64,000 nucleotides of DNA from Caenorhabditis remanei (taxonomy: Eukaryota; Nematoda; Chromadorea; Rhabditida; Rhabditidae). This document shows positions 41,993 through 50,887 of this stretch, piece by piece. The stretch's first letter is position 1, and the number at the start of each line of letters is the position of its first letter. The notes under the pieces are model-generated. The model had not been told where the DNA came from. It saw nothing but the letters and a program-made list of their open reading frames with translations, and ran no database searches. The stretch lies in the NCBI RefSeq assembly GCF_010183535.1, contig NC_071333.1, forward strand, positions 16,490,587 to 16,554,586, written 5' to 3'. Both the position numbers and the translations under genes were made by a program.

Positions 41993-42270
41993 TGGTGGTG
42001 GCTGGGGGACTCGAAATGCAAATGCGCTCCGCTGTAGACTCGGCCACGGTGACTAGGCTATGTACACACACATTGAGAAAAAAGGGAGGGAAGACACATT
42101 TGAATTCTGGTGGTGGCTGGGGGACTCGAATTAAATTACGTCCTCGGCCATCTACACACAGAGGGAAAAGGGGGGAAGGGAGACTCTTCTCATTCGGGTC
42201 GTGGCTGGGGGACTCGAATGCAAACGCGCTCCACTGTAGACTCGGCCATTGGACTCGGCCATGGAGAGTA
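41993..42270 (+). repeat. Diverged direct repeats between convergent Maverick genes
   Basis: The core GTGGCTGGGGGACTCGAA occurs near 41998, 42114 and 42203. Copies 1 and 3 share a longer downstream match (TGCAAA-GCGCTCC-CTGTAGACTCGGCCA). Units are about 90-116 bp. The stretch is GC-rich against its surroundings and codes for nothing I can support. Confidence 0.8.
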
Positions 42271-42371
42271 GTTGTGAAATCCGAGACTTGTTGGGAATAA
42301 AACTGGTGAAATTGACAAGATTTTATTAAAATCAAACATTTTTAGTGAAAATACACAATTGAAACTAAATT

Positions 42372-43043
42372 TTATACAGGTACATGCGCTATAGGATAAG
42401 ACATTGTGAAATTTGAAAGGATTCGCATGCTTGAGTGTGCCAAGGGATCATTGTTTATTAGCATTGCTTGATAGGGTTCTGACATTATATCTTGATATGC
42501 TTCGAAGGCTCCACGCCATTTCTGTCCAAATTGTTGTACAAGTAAGTTTTTAATTTGTGCCGCATCAGACAAGTTTCGCATCAAAATCAAATATGTACTA
42601 TTGTTTCGAGTGGTGGGTGGTAGTGCAAATGCAGATTGTACCAAATTAAAGATTGCACAATTCATGTGGTGAGCATACAAACAAAACAGGTCATTCAATA
42701 GGTGCATTGATTTCTTATCCCTGGCGAAAAAATTCATCAAGTCATCACATACAACAATGTTTCTCTCGTCCTTGTGTCTTTTTAGTAGCTCAATGTCTGG
42801 TATTCCTTCAATTGCTCGAAGATTTGGTAAATATCTTGGGATTCCAGGAGTGTCAACACCATAAAACCAAAAAATGTTGTCAATTGGTTCTTCAAATGTA
42901 CGGCTCGAATTTTCAATAATACTACGTAATAGAGTAGTTTTGCCAGATTGCGTAGCACCGATAATTGTAGTCTGTGAGGGGAAGCGAAAGCGAAAGCCAG
43001 GAGTTAGGCGTGTTGTCTGACCAAATGATGTAGACATGGGCAT
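42372..43043 (-). CDS. ATP: Maverick genome-packaging ATPase (A32/FtsK-HerA type)
   Basis: 223 residues from the ATG at 43043 (MPMSTSFGQT); the next Met is two codons on. Walker A is IGATQSGKTTLL near residue 32; Walker B is NIVVCDDLMNFF. A Gln/Ser sensor region follows (VQSAFALPPTTRNNS), as in poxvirus A32-like ATPases. Family role: pumps the element genome into capsids. The start lies 35 nt after the stop of the upstream membrane-protein gene, so the two are probably one transcript. Confidence 0.88.
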   Translation of the reverse strand: MPMSTSFGQTTRLTPGFRFRFPSQTTIIGATQSGKTTLLRSIIENSSRTFEEPIDNIFWFYGVDTPGIPRYLPNLRAIEGIPDIELLKRHKDERNIVVCDDLMNFFARDKKSMHLLNDLFCLYAHHMNCAIFNLVQSAFALPPTTRNNSTYLILMRNLSDAAQIKNLLVQQFGQKWRGAFEAYQDIMSEPYQAMLINNDPLAHSSMRILSNFTMSYPIAHVPV

Positions 43044-43077
43044 AGAATTAGTGTTATTGTAACACAAAAGAAGATAT

Positions 43078-43836
43078 TTATAGTGAGAGTTGACGGACAA
43101 GTGTCGGCTTCTTTTCCAAGTTCAGACCACCAGCACCACGAAGATGAGCTATTTGCTGTCCACATGTTTCCATAATCAGTGTGGATAATGAGCCGATTAA
43201 GAAATAGACGAGGCAATATATACTGGTTTCTAGGGGTTGTGGAGTTTCGTTTGGTGCAGCGAAAATTGGTAATCTACTATATGAAGCAGGATCGACTTGG
43301 CCCAGAATTGTTCCATTGAATAGAATGGTGCCATTTGAATGAAGAGTTGTCAAAAGACCAGAAACTACATTAAAATCTCGAATTTCCTTTACATTATTCC
43401 AAACTGGTACGATCTTTTCATTCAGATGGGGTTGGAGGCGTACAATTTGACCGTGAGCATATACATAAATGTGCTTCATTACATGATCGAAAGCAAAATG
43501 TTCTGAAACTTGAGCGACGACATGAATATGCTTGTTTTCCACACGATAAAGGCGGCCTTGGCATTGCATCAGCATATCATTTGGTGCAATAATTTCACAA
43601 ACACACGCACGGTTTGAAACGTGTAGATTCAAGTTGGTATCCATTAGCATATCTTCAAATTCCCAAAAGGCTGTCATTATGGGTTGACCCTCGGGGTCGT
43701 AGCCTTGAAAATGAGCACGCATATTAGTCTCGAGGGGTATATTTTGCAAATTATAGGGTTGGGCAGACATTGTCTTTGTGAAAATCTTCACACTAGCAGT
43801 CATTGGTATGAGAAGGGTGAGGAAGAAGGGTGTCAT
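43078..43836 (-). CDS. Maverick predicted membrane protein, unknown
   Basis: 252 residues with no intron. The N-terminus is hydrophobic (MTPFFLTLLIPMTASVKIF), fitting a signal peptide. A second hydrophobic segment near residues 208-228 (YCLVYFLIGSLSTLIME) would be a membrane anchor with a short basic cytoplasmic tail. The region between has several Cys and Asn-Gly-Thr glycosylation sites (NGTILFNGT). This is the arrangement of a small type I envelope-like glycoprotein, but I recognise no fusogen family and no fusion peptide. It could equally be a membrane-binding virion protein. It shares a promoter region with the minor capsid gene. Confidence 0.7.
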   Translation of the reverse strand: MTPFFLTLLIPMTASVKIFTKTMSAQPYNLQNIPLETNMRAHFQGYDPEGQPIMTAFWEFEDMLMDTNLNLHVSNRACVCEIIAPNDMLMQCQGRLYRVENKHIHVVAQVSEHFAFDHVMKHIYVYAHGQIVRLQPHLNEKIVPVWNNVKEIRDFNVVSGLLTTLHSNGTILFNGTILGQVDPASYSRLPIFAAPNETPQPLETSIYCLVYFLIGSLSTLIMETCGQQIAHLRGAGGLNLEKKPTLVRQLSL

Positions 43837-43878
43837 TTTTTGCGGTGAAGTAATGAAAGAGATTTCAAAATACCAGTC

Positions 43879-43906
43879 CTTTTATAGGAGGAAAATGGTA
43901 TAAAAG
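43879..43906. promoter_or_regulatory. Bidirectional TATA promoter between membrane-protein and minor-capsid genes
   Basis: The 106-bp divergent interval holds two TATA boxes back to back: CTATAAAAGG on the minus strand (43879-43888) and GTATAAAAGG on the plus strand (about 43897-43906). They lie about 43 nt upstream of the minus ATG (43836) and 37 nt upstream of the plus ATG (43943). Confidence 0.75.
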
Positions 43907-43942
43907 GAGTCGAGTTTTCCCCTCCATTTCATAGATTGTGTC

Positions 43943-46033
43943 ATGACTGATTTTTATTTGACACTCCCTTCGTCTGTAAAAAATCCCCAGTTTGAAAACA
44001 CTTCTTCTCGATATGTTACTCATCTTCCTGAAGTTTTGCATTTGGAACGAGACAAATATGTGGTTGCGGCAACTGATGTGATTTATCCATATTCCTTTGT
44101 GAATGTCGGACGTCCTCTGAGTTATTGGATTCATATGAAAAATGGTCCCCCTCTACATGTAACTTTTCCCGCTGCACAATACTCTGCATTGGATCAGATT
44201 ATTGATTCGTTGAATTATGAGCCACCTCGTCGCCGAAAGAATAGACTAAAAAGAAGGGCACCTCTGAATCCAGACGATATCGACATTGTTAGTACGATTG
44301 AATGGTCAAGGCCTCACAAACGGGCTAAACGAGAAACAGACAGTGAACGCGAGGAGAGACTGAGGCAAGAATATATTGATGAGAATATAGCTGCTTTTCA
44401 AGCAGCGCAAGATGATGAGGAACAAGAGGCTAAAGATATTCAGGCTGAAATTGATGAAAATATTGATGCTGAACGAAAAGCAAGGGAGGAGGAGGAGAGA
44501 GAAGAAAAGTTGAGACGGGAGGAGATTGCCAAGATTAAAGAGGGGCAGGAGGCGGCGGAACAGGAAGAGGCAGAATTTGAAAGGGAAGAAGCAGAAAGGA
44601 ACGCGGCATATATTGCGGAAAATGAGAAAGCATTCGCCGATGCTGCTGCCGGTCAAAATGGTAGAGATTCGCCGAAAACTGAGGGTCAAGGAGTGGAAAA
44701 TGATAATGAAAGTGATGAAGAGGAAGAAATTAGTGAAGGAGATGCAGCATATATTGCGGAAAATGAGAAAGCATTCCAAAATGCTGCTACTGGTCAAGAT
44801 GATGGAGATTTGTCAAAAAATGAGACAGAAAATGTTGAAGAGGAAGAAGTTAGTGAAGGAGATGCAGCATACATTGCTGAAAATGAGAAGGCATTCCAAG
44901 ATGCTGCTACTGGTCAAGAAGATGGAGATTCACCAAAAAATGAAGCTCAAGAGGTGAAAAGTGATGGAAAAGATGATGAAGAATCAGTCGTTGGCCAAAA
45001 TGTCGGAGATTCGCCGAAAAATGAGGCTCAGGAAGTGGAAAAGGATAATGAAAGTGTTGAAGAGGAAGAAATTAGTGAAGGAGATGCAGCATATATTGCG
45101 GAAAATGAGAAGGCATTCCAAGATGCTGCTACTGGTCAAGATGATGGAGATTTGTCAAAAAATGAGACAGAAAATGTTGAAGAGGAAGAAGTTAGTGAAG
45201 GAGATGCAGCATACATTGCTGAAAATGAGAAGGCATTCCAAGATGCTGCTACTGGTCAAGATGATGGAGATTTGTCAAAAAATGAGACAGAAAATGTTGA
45301 AGAGGAAGAAGTTAGTGAAGGAGATGCAGCATACATTGCTGAAAATGAGAAGGCACATCAAAATGCCCTAGATGCCATAAAGGAGGACCTCGAAAGCGCA
45401 GAAAGGGATGAACAAGAAATGATTGAGACAAATGAGAAGATGATGAGTGATGCAAAAACGATTGCAAATTTGATGGATGAGTATTATGTGGCGGCGGCAA
45501 GGGTTGCGATCAAGTCAACGGATGAGACGACATATAACTTTGAAAAGCAAAAGTTTGAAATGATTCGAAAAAGGATGCCCACCACAGACATTAGGAACGC
45601 AAACGAGTTTTTGTATTTCATGGAAAGGGATGGACGTATACACATTGATTTTCTTGACCCTGATATAATGTTTATCGAATTTGAAACTGCTTGCGCCTAC
45701 TTTTTGGGCTTTCATGACCCTATTGTACGTAAATCTGGTGTGGCGCCCAGTAAAGTTGATCTTTTTGGAAACGTTAGCACAATTTATCTATACTGTGACA
45801 TTGTAGATCCTGTTATTGTCGGAGACCAAAAGAATCAGCTTTTATCTGTTATTCCATGTAGAGGAAAATATGGTGAAATGATACATCACACTATACCTCA
45901 CCCCCGATATTTGCCCATTATGAACAACACTATAGATAGTATTCGTGTTGAAATGTTATCTGAATTTGCAGAACCAATTCAATTCAATTGGGGTAGCACT
46001 ATTGTTGTATTGCACTTTAAAAAGATTAAATAA
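43943..46033 (+). CDS. Maverick minor capsid (penton-type) protein with acidic repeat insertion
   Basis: 696 residues, one exon. The N-terminus (DFYLTLPSSVKN...RYVTHLPEVLHL...DVIYPYSFVNVG) matches the start of Polinton and virophage-like minor capsid proteins. A Glu/Lys/Ala-rich coiled coil follows, then about residues 215-475 are repeats built around AAYIAENEKAF, six copies, with DNA units of 120 bp. The C-terminal 180 residues (EFLYFMERDGRIHIDFL..., ending STIVVLHFKKIK) return to a folded beta-rich sequence. Family role: single-jelly-roll pentons at capsid vertices. The insertion lies between N- and C-terminal parts and could form a long acidic spike or loop. The frame is maintained through all repeats. 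Confidence 0.85.
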   Translation: MTDFYLTLPSSVKNPQFENTSSRYVTHLPEVLHLERDKYVVAATDVIYPYSFVNVGRPLSYWIHMKNGPPLHVTFPAAQYSALDQIIDSLNYEPPRRRKNRLKRRAPLNPDDIDIVSTIEWSRPHKRAKRETDSEREERLRQEYIDENIAAFQAAQDDEEQEAKDIQAEIDENIDAERKAREEEEREEKLRREEIAKIKEGQEAAEQEEAEFEREEAERNAAYIAENEKAFADAAAGQNGRDSPKTEGQGVENDNESDEEEEISEGDAAYIAENEKAFQNAATGQDDGDLSKNETENVEEEEVSEGDAAYIAENEKAFQDAATGQEDGDSPKNEAQEVKSDGKDDEESVVGQNVGDSPKNEAQEVEKDNESVEEEEISEGDAAYIAENEKAFQDAATGQDDGDLSKNETENVEEEEVSEGDAAYIAENEKAFQDAATGQDDGDLSKNETENVEEEEVSEGDAAYIAENEKAHQNALDAIKEDLESAERDEQEMIETNEKMMSDAKTIANLMDEYYVAAARVAIKSTDETTYNFEKQKFEMIRKRMPTTDIRNANEFLYFMERDGRIHIDFLDPDIMFIEFETACAYFLGFHDPIVRKSGVAPSKVDLFGNVSTIYLYCDIVDPVIVGDQKNQLLSVIPCRGKYGEMIHHTIPHPRYLPIMNNTIDSIRVEMLSEFAEPIQFNWGSTIVVLHFKKIK
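44600..45360 (+). repeat. 120-bp coding tandem repeats in the minor capsid gene
   Basis: Copies of GCAGCATA(T/C)ATTGC(G/T)GAAAA stand at about 44603, 44743, 44863, 45082, 45202 and 45322. Four of the five intervals are 120-140 bp; the third is 219 bp because of an extra diverged segment. The last two units are nearly identical, showing recent expansion. Confidence 0.92.
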
Positions 46034-46052
46034 ACACTTTTTATTATCAATC

Positions 46053-46621
46053 TTAGTATTCATCAGATTCGTCATCAGTGTCAATGAAAATTTTGTCATT
46101 TTCTAGCGAATCGTCGTCGTCGTCGTCGTCGCCCTTTTTTTTGTCCTTTTCCTTCTTTTCACACTCTGTGCAGCTCCAAGTGTTTGAAAAATCATCGTTG
46201 GTGCATCTCTCTCGGTTGATGCGCCAATTTTTTCTCAACTGTAAAAAACGAGTAATGTGTATGTAAATGTACTTCATCTTACCAAAGCAAATGTCCCAGG
46301 ATAAATCACCTCGACGAGACGTTCCCATTCGTAAATAACAGCCTCTTTAGTTGGGCGGAATAGAGAGCATGATTGTTGGCTTGGATGGCAAGTATCCACG
46401 TGAAAGACGCACGCACTAAGCGAGCTAAAATGAATGAGACAGACTGGACATGTTTTCACTCGGACTTGTGGAACATGGGAATTGATTGCATAAAATGTAT
46501 CCTCGGAAATTTCTGGGTCTGGAGGTGGTACTCCGTAATGAACAATGTTAACGTGTTGTCCCTTGGTGAATGGATCAGCAAAGTGTGTAGCACATTCACG
46601 ACAATATGCGTTGAAAGACAT
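46053..46621 (-). CDS. Maverick zinc-finger protein with acidic tail
   Basis: Two exons, 46621-46283 and 46238-46053, 174 residues. Two C2H2-like units are visible: CRECATHFADPFTKGQHVNIVH and CPVCLIHF...CVFHVDTCH. The C-terminal exon has a third possible CxxC (CTECEKKE), a poly-Asp run (seven Asp from a GAC repeat) and ends DTDDESDEY. The start at 46621 (MSFNAY) places the first finger at once; a Met ten codons upstream is possible. Function unknown, presumably DNA or RNA binding. It is convergent to the minor capsid gene. Confidence 0.7.
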
Positions 46622-46687
46622 TTTTGAGAGAGCAAGACAAGGGGTCACCGTTCGGTACGACGAAAAAAAATAGGAATGAGAGGGAAA

Positions 46688-47137
46688 TTAGAAATTGTAT
46701 GTATCTTTTAGGAAGCCCCGGACGAATTCATCATCGTTATTTATAGTCTCGAAAATGTTGCATAATGTTTCAAAACTGTATCCTCGTGCCATCATAGCTT
46801 GTATAAAGATGCAATAGCCTCCACATGTGACCTGATTCTGTTTCTGCTGACTGTTTTTGTTGCAGTAGACTTGTTTGAATCGTGATAGAAATTTGAGAAT
46901 ATGTGAGTTTGGCTTCTCCCCCAGTGAACAAAAAAAGTTACAAGAGTCCTTTTCGATAAAAATACTTTGCCAATGACGTCCGGGTTTGTTGAGAGGATCG
47001 GTATTCACAATCAATCCGTACCGCTTCTTTCTACACTTTGGCAACGAATTGAGCTCATCTGCACTGTAGACACCAATAAACGTACGTTTTGAAAATGCAT
47101 CTTCTGTCAAAATACGCGAAATGTCGTCAGAGAACAT
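46688..47137 (-). CDS. PRO: Maverick adenovirus-like cysteine protease
   Basis: 149 residues, one exon. The catalytic His is in GRHWQSIFI, the oxyanion Gln region in QQKQNQVTCGG, and the nucleophile is the Cys of VTCGGYCIFI, in the His...Gln...Cys order of C5 (adenain) and Ulp1 proteases. The length is close to other Polinton proteases. Role: virion protein maturation. It is divergent to the core-like gene, only 50 bp away, with a TATA box (CTATAAATAG) at 47140-47149 in the gap. Confidence 0.85.
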   Translation of the reverse strand: MFSDDISRILTEDAFSKRTFIGVYSADELNSLPKCRKKRYGLIVNTDPLNKPGRHWQSIFIEKDSCNFFCSLGEKPNSHILKFLSRFKQVYCNKNSQQKQNQVTCGGYCIFIQAMMARGYSFETLCNIFETINNDDEFVRGFLKDTYNF

Positions 47138-47139
47138 GG

Positions 47140-47149
47140 CTATAAATAG
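47140..47149 (+). promoter_or_regulatory. TATA box for the core-like / major capsid transcript
   Basis: CTATAAATAG lies 39 nt upstream of the ATG at 47188. Confidence 0.6.
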
Positions 47150-47187
47150 ACGTGACGATTCACATTTGCACTCTAAACGTTTTTATA

Positions 47188-47610
47188 ATGGCTCCTGTAC
47201 TGGTCGATCTCTCGAAAATTGACTATTATAGTCTATTGCGAAGACATGTGCCAGGAAATGGACATTTTATGGGAATGCGCCATCAGAGGGGTGGAGGCCA
47301 GCGTGGTGCAGGACTAGGTGGAATACTTGGAGTAGCACTAAGTCTTTTGCCAAAACTGATCAATTCGAGTGCTGGTCAACAACTTGTGAGTGTCGGAAAG
47401 GATCTGACAGCAGAGCTAGCGCAAGGAAAGGATTTCAAGTCTAGTTTGAAAAGCGTGGCTGCGCAAAAAATGCGTCAACTAACTGGAGCTGGAAAAAGAC
47501 GTCGTGGTGGTGGCGGAGCCTCAAAAAGGATAAAAGGAAACAGTGTGACCGTTTTGAAACCTCATTTTGTCTCAAAAAGCAGTCGTCGAACCAATTTTCT
47601 CTCGCCATGA
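47188..47610 (+). CDS. Maverick small basic Gly-rich core-like protein
   Basis: 140 residues from the ATG at 47188 (MAPVLVDLSKIDYYSLL); an upstream in-frame Met lies before the probable start. The middle has a Gly-rich segment and a hydrophobic helix (GLGGILGVALSLLPKLI), followed by a charged helix and a basic tail (GAGKRRRGGGGASKRIKG). This pattern (Gly-rich hydrophobic patch plus Lys/Arg tail) recurs in small Polinton virion proteins reminiscent of adenovirus core or membrane-lytic proteins. The stop overlaps the next start (ATGA at 47607-47610). Confidence 0.72.
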   Translation: MAPVLVDLSKIDYYSLLRRHVPGNGHFMGMRHQRGGGQRGAGLGGILGVALSLLPKLINSSAGQQLVSVGKDLTAELAQGKDFKSSLKSVAAQKMRQLTGAGKRRRGGGGASKRIKGNSVTVLKPHFVSKSSRRTNFLSP

Positions 47611-48929
47611 TTAGCCGTATGGATCCAAAGTCTCGCGACACTATTGTCGATGCGTTGGACTTTACAACTATGCCTGGTACCCAAACATGTATACAAAATT
47701 CAAGATGGACGGTGGTGAACTTGAAAAATGCGTTTCAACCCGAAGGACCCTGGGAATTTGTATTGACAAACAATTCGCGGTCCTATCTAGACTTGAGAAG
47801 AACATATCTTGTTTATACGTTTGAAATCACCGATACGGCTGGTAATGCTGTTGAAATGCCCAGTCCTGTAACAGAGACCACTCTACTTTATGCCCCAATC
47901 AACAATATAGCCCATTCAATTGTGAAGAATTTTACTGTACACTTGAATTCACAACAAGTCTATCACAACCCATCAAACTATGCCTACAAGGCGTATTTTG
48001 AAAATTTGCTAATGTATGGACGCGAAATCAAAGATTCCACTCTTACGGCTGCTGGTTTCTATTTTGACGATGAGATTGACTCGAGTACGAGCCCCGGCTT
48101 TTTGAAAAGATGTGGAACTGGAAAAGCACAAGTGGCTGCACACGTTTCGGCAGATTTGTTTAATCAGGAGCGGTGTTTGCTGAATGCATGTACTCTAAAA
48201 TTGACGGCATATCCAAACAGTAGTGAATTTCTGATTGAGTCGTTTAATCGCAAGAAACAATTGTTCAAGTTTAAAATACACGATGTCTACGCGCTTGTTC
48301 ACGAGTATGACCTCACTGATGGACTTGCTAATGCTCTTGAAACTTCTATTCGTGAGCACAAAATAATACAATACCCAATGATCTCCTCGGAAGTTCGAAC
48401 CTTTTACATTGAGCCAAACCGTTATGATGCGCCAGCAAACACATTGTTTACTAGCAAGATGCCCCGTCGTATTTTCTTGGGTCTTGTTTCTGCGGAAGCG
48501 TTTAATGGTTCTTTCGACACGTCACCATTTAATTTCAAGCCGTATGGTGTCACTGATGTACACATTGACTATTGTGGATTGACACTTCCCGGTCGCCCGA
48601 TGAATTTGGACTTTGTGGGAAATAAGTTTGTCGAGGCGTATATTCAACTCCAGGAGACTCTAGGACACTCTCGAAGCAATGTCAGTTGCAATTCGATAGA
48701 CATGGACATGTTTAGATCCAGAGGATTCACAATTTTTGGATTTGAATTGAGCCCTGTCGCCCTCGATAATTCGCTTTTCGAGCTGGTTCGTCAAACCAAT
48801 GTTAGTGTTCGGCTCAACTTTAAAGATTTGACTCCGTCTGGTGGATTGGTGTGTGTTGTGTATGCAGAGTTTGATCAAATTCTCAATGTTGATGAATTGC
48901 GAAATCCCCTAATGGACACTATTATTTGA
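47607..48929 (+). CDS. Maverick double-jelly-roll major capsid protein
   Basis: 440 residues, one exon. The sequence is beta-rich, with Polinton major capsid wording: LRRTYLVYTFEI, APINNIAHSIVKNFTVHLN, YAYKAYFENLLMYG, and the ending GGLVCVVYAEFDQIL. Length is within the family range. Family role: trimers form the hexagonal capsid shell. It is translated from the same transcript as the core-like protein through the ATGA overlap; a second Met (MDPKSRD) lies four codons in. Confidence 0.9.
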   Translation: MISRMDPKSRDTIVDALDFTTMPGTQTCIQNSRWTVVNLKNAFQPEGPWEFVLTNNSRSYLDLRRTYLVYTFEITDTAGNAVEMPSPVTETTLLYAPINNIAHSIVKNFTVHLNSQQVYHNPSNYAYKAYFENLLMYGREIKDSTLTAAGFYFDDEIDSSTSPGFLKRCGTGKAQVAAHVSADLFNQERCLLNACTLKLTAYPNSSEFLIESFNRKKQLFKFKIHDVYALVHEYDLTDGLANALETSIREHKIIQYPMISSEVRTFYIEPNRYDAPANTLFTSKMPRRIFLGLVSAEAFNGSFDTSPFNFKPYGVTDVHIDYCGLTLPGRPMNLDFVGNKFVEAYIQLQETLGHSRSNVSCNSIDMDMFRSRGFTIFGFELSPVALDNSLFELVRQTNVSVRLNFKDLTPSGGLVCVVYAEFDQILNVDELRNPLMDTII

Positions 48930-49086
48930 TTTTTTGACGACTATTCGAGTACGCATAATTGAATTATTATTACAACAGTCGGAGGGACGCGCAGCTGATT
49001 TTAATAGGATTAACTCTCAAGTGTCCCTTCTTTCGCCATCGTCCCCTCCTTTCTTCGTCATTCTTGTCGTTTTCTTCTCTAGAAGC

Positions 49087-49688
49087 ATGCCCAAAATTCA
49101 AAACGCTTTCAAACCAAAAATGTCCCAAACTACCCCATTCAAGCCTATACAACAAGGAACATGGAAAGAAAATCATCAGGTCAGTTTTTTATATTATTGT
49201 TTTTCTAACCTAGTATTCCGTTTTCCAAAATTAGTAATCAATTTTTCGATCTTGTATTAATTTTACGTGATTTAAAAAAAACGAACATAACTGAAACTGA
49301 AAATAAGTATTCCCTTTTTGATCTAGTATTAATTTTACGTAATTTTTTAGAAGTACATGACTGAAAAGGCAAAAGGTGTGACCATGCCAACCGACGAGGC
49401 TGCGCAATTGAAACCACTCTTCATGTTTGATGATCCAACTTTTGTGCTCCAAATGTGTTTCACGTGTAGAAAATTGAATCGCAACATTGATGTCGTGCAA
49501 GTCAATGAGGAATATCAACAATTTCGTGAGTTGCTTCTTGTATCGCTTATTTGTTTAGCCAATTTTGGGAAATTTCAGCTCTCTCGCTGTGCAAAATTTG
49601 CTGTGCCAACTTCAACATTCAACGGCGCAATAAGTTTTTCAATCACGATCTTCTCGTCTTCAAGCGTGAAAATAATATTGAGGACTAA
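49087..49688 (+). CDS. Maverick terminal-repeat gene 1, zinc-ribbon-like protein (right copy)
   Basis: Exons 49087-49179, 49351-49525 and 49579-49688, 125 residues, the mirror copy of 30473-29872. Both copies keep the CxxC pairs and splice sites. Confidence 0.72.
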
Positions 49689-49801
49689 ATGTTTCTAATA
49701 AACCCTTGTTAATTAAAAAATTGTTTTTTTTGTTACTAAATGTGCAGAGTCACTTTGATTCCTACTGATCAAAATTTTCTCTTTTCTAATTTTTGTTCAG
49801 G

Positions 49802-50221
49802 ATGATCGAATTTTCAATCAATGGATGCATTGTTGGTTTTCACAATATGCACGACGTGAAGAATCTTTTGTTGAGAAATCGGGACATTGCGAATCGGTAT
49901 CTACAGGATGTGCTTTCAAAACTTTTATGCGTGTGCGATTTAATCAACAAGTCTATCGAGGGGAAGAAGATTGTGGATCGGGAGATGGTACAAGTATACA
50001 ATCAATCATCATTAGAAATTGGAGATCTCTGCTTAGAAATTGCAAAATTGGAAGAGCATTTACTCAACATTTCAAAATTGGAAACAAAGTAAGACATTCC
50101 ATTTTATTTGTGCAAGTTTTAACACTTTTTTTTCAGCTTTCGCACAATTTTGGCTGTTGTACACGAGGTGGAAGTCGACCTTGGTCGTTTGATGATTGCT
50201 GCAGAAGGAGATCTTATTTGA
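49802..50221 (+). CDS. Maverick terminal-repeat gene 2, small helical protein (right copy)
   Basis: Exons 49802-50088 and 50137-50221, 123 residues, the mirror copy of 29758-29339. The acceptor TTTTTGTTCAG ends at 49800. The spacing to gene 1 is 113 nt. Confidence 0.7.
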
Positions 50222-50881
50222 TTTTCAATAATAAATTTTTGTAAAATGATACATTGTGAAGACTGTATTTCAGATGGACTTCTTATAAAAAAAAAGGGGG
50301 GGGGGGTCTTTGAGAGAGAGGGGAAAGATTGAATTGAACGTTAAATCAATTGACTTTTGAAATTTTTACTGTTGAATGAAACAAATTTTACAAAAAAATG
50401 TGCGGAAGTTTGAAATTTCCCGCAAAGGAATGTTAAAAGAGGGAAAAATTGAACTTTGGTCGTTTGAATGGAGAACAAATGTGTTACCGAAAAGGTTAAA
50501 TATGTTGACTGTTGAATGAAACAAATTTTGGAATATGTATGACGCACAATCAGCCACTCTCTGGAAGCGCATTACTAGTTTTTAAATTGCGAAATTGCTT
50601 CCCGCATAAGAGGGGGGGGGGCAAAAGGGGCGCTTCCCGCAAAAGAAGGGGGTACCGCAAAAGGGGGCGGGGCTTAGAGAGAGTGGAGGGTGCAGACAGT
50701 CAGACAAAAGGGGGGGGCCGGGGAGCCACTCCAGTGGGCGCCACTAATTGGATGCAGCTGTCCCATCCCGCTGAATCCAGCTTCTCTACGTCTCTCATTT
50801 TGACGAGAGAACGAGACGCAGACGACGGGGGTGTGTCCCGACAGGGTGGTAAAATGTCGAAAATATCAACCTAACACTACT

Positions 50882-50887
50882 AGAATC
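50882..50887. repeat. Target-site duplication of Maverick, right
   Basis: AGAATC, identical to 28671-28676. Confidence 0.95.

Larger units (their letters stand above)
28677..50881. mobile_element. Maverick/Polinton virus-like DNA transposon, 22.2 kb
   Basis: Both ends begin AG (AGTAGTGTTAGG inward) and are flanked by AGAATC. Inverted repeats are about 1.8 kb at high identity, extending to about 1.95 kb with lower identity. Genes found: protein-primed polymerase B, chromodomain integrase, packaging ATPase, adenovirus-like protease, double-jelly-roll major capsid protein, minor capsid protein, helicase and several small genes. This is the complete known Polinton core plus extras. Every recognised gene reads open once short introns are removed, so the copy is recent and possibly intact. 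I did not see a large gB-like fusogen of the kind reported in some nematode Mavericks. Confidence 0.96.
48925..50881 (-). repeat. Right terminal inverted repeat of Maverick
   Basis: Reverse complement of 28677-30635, nearly identical from about 49085 outward. The inner 150 bp or so show many substitutions and small gaps. It begins directly after the major capsid stop. Confidence 0.9.

Noticed and set aside
44306..45371. Alternative frames (Lys/Met/Arg-rich) through the minor capsid repeat
   Set aside because: Shadows of the 120-bp repeat; the frame at 43943-46033 has the conserved capsid ends.
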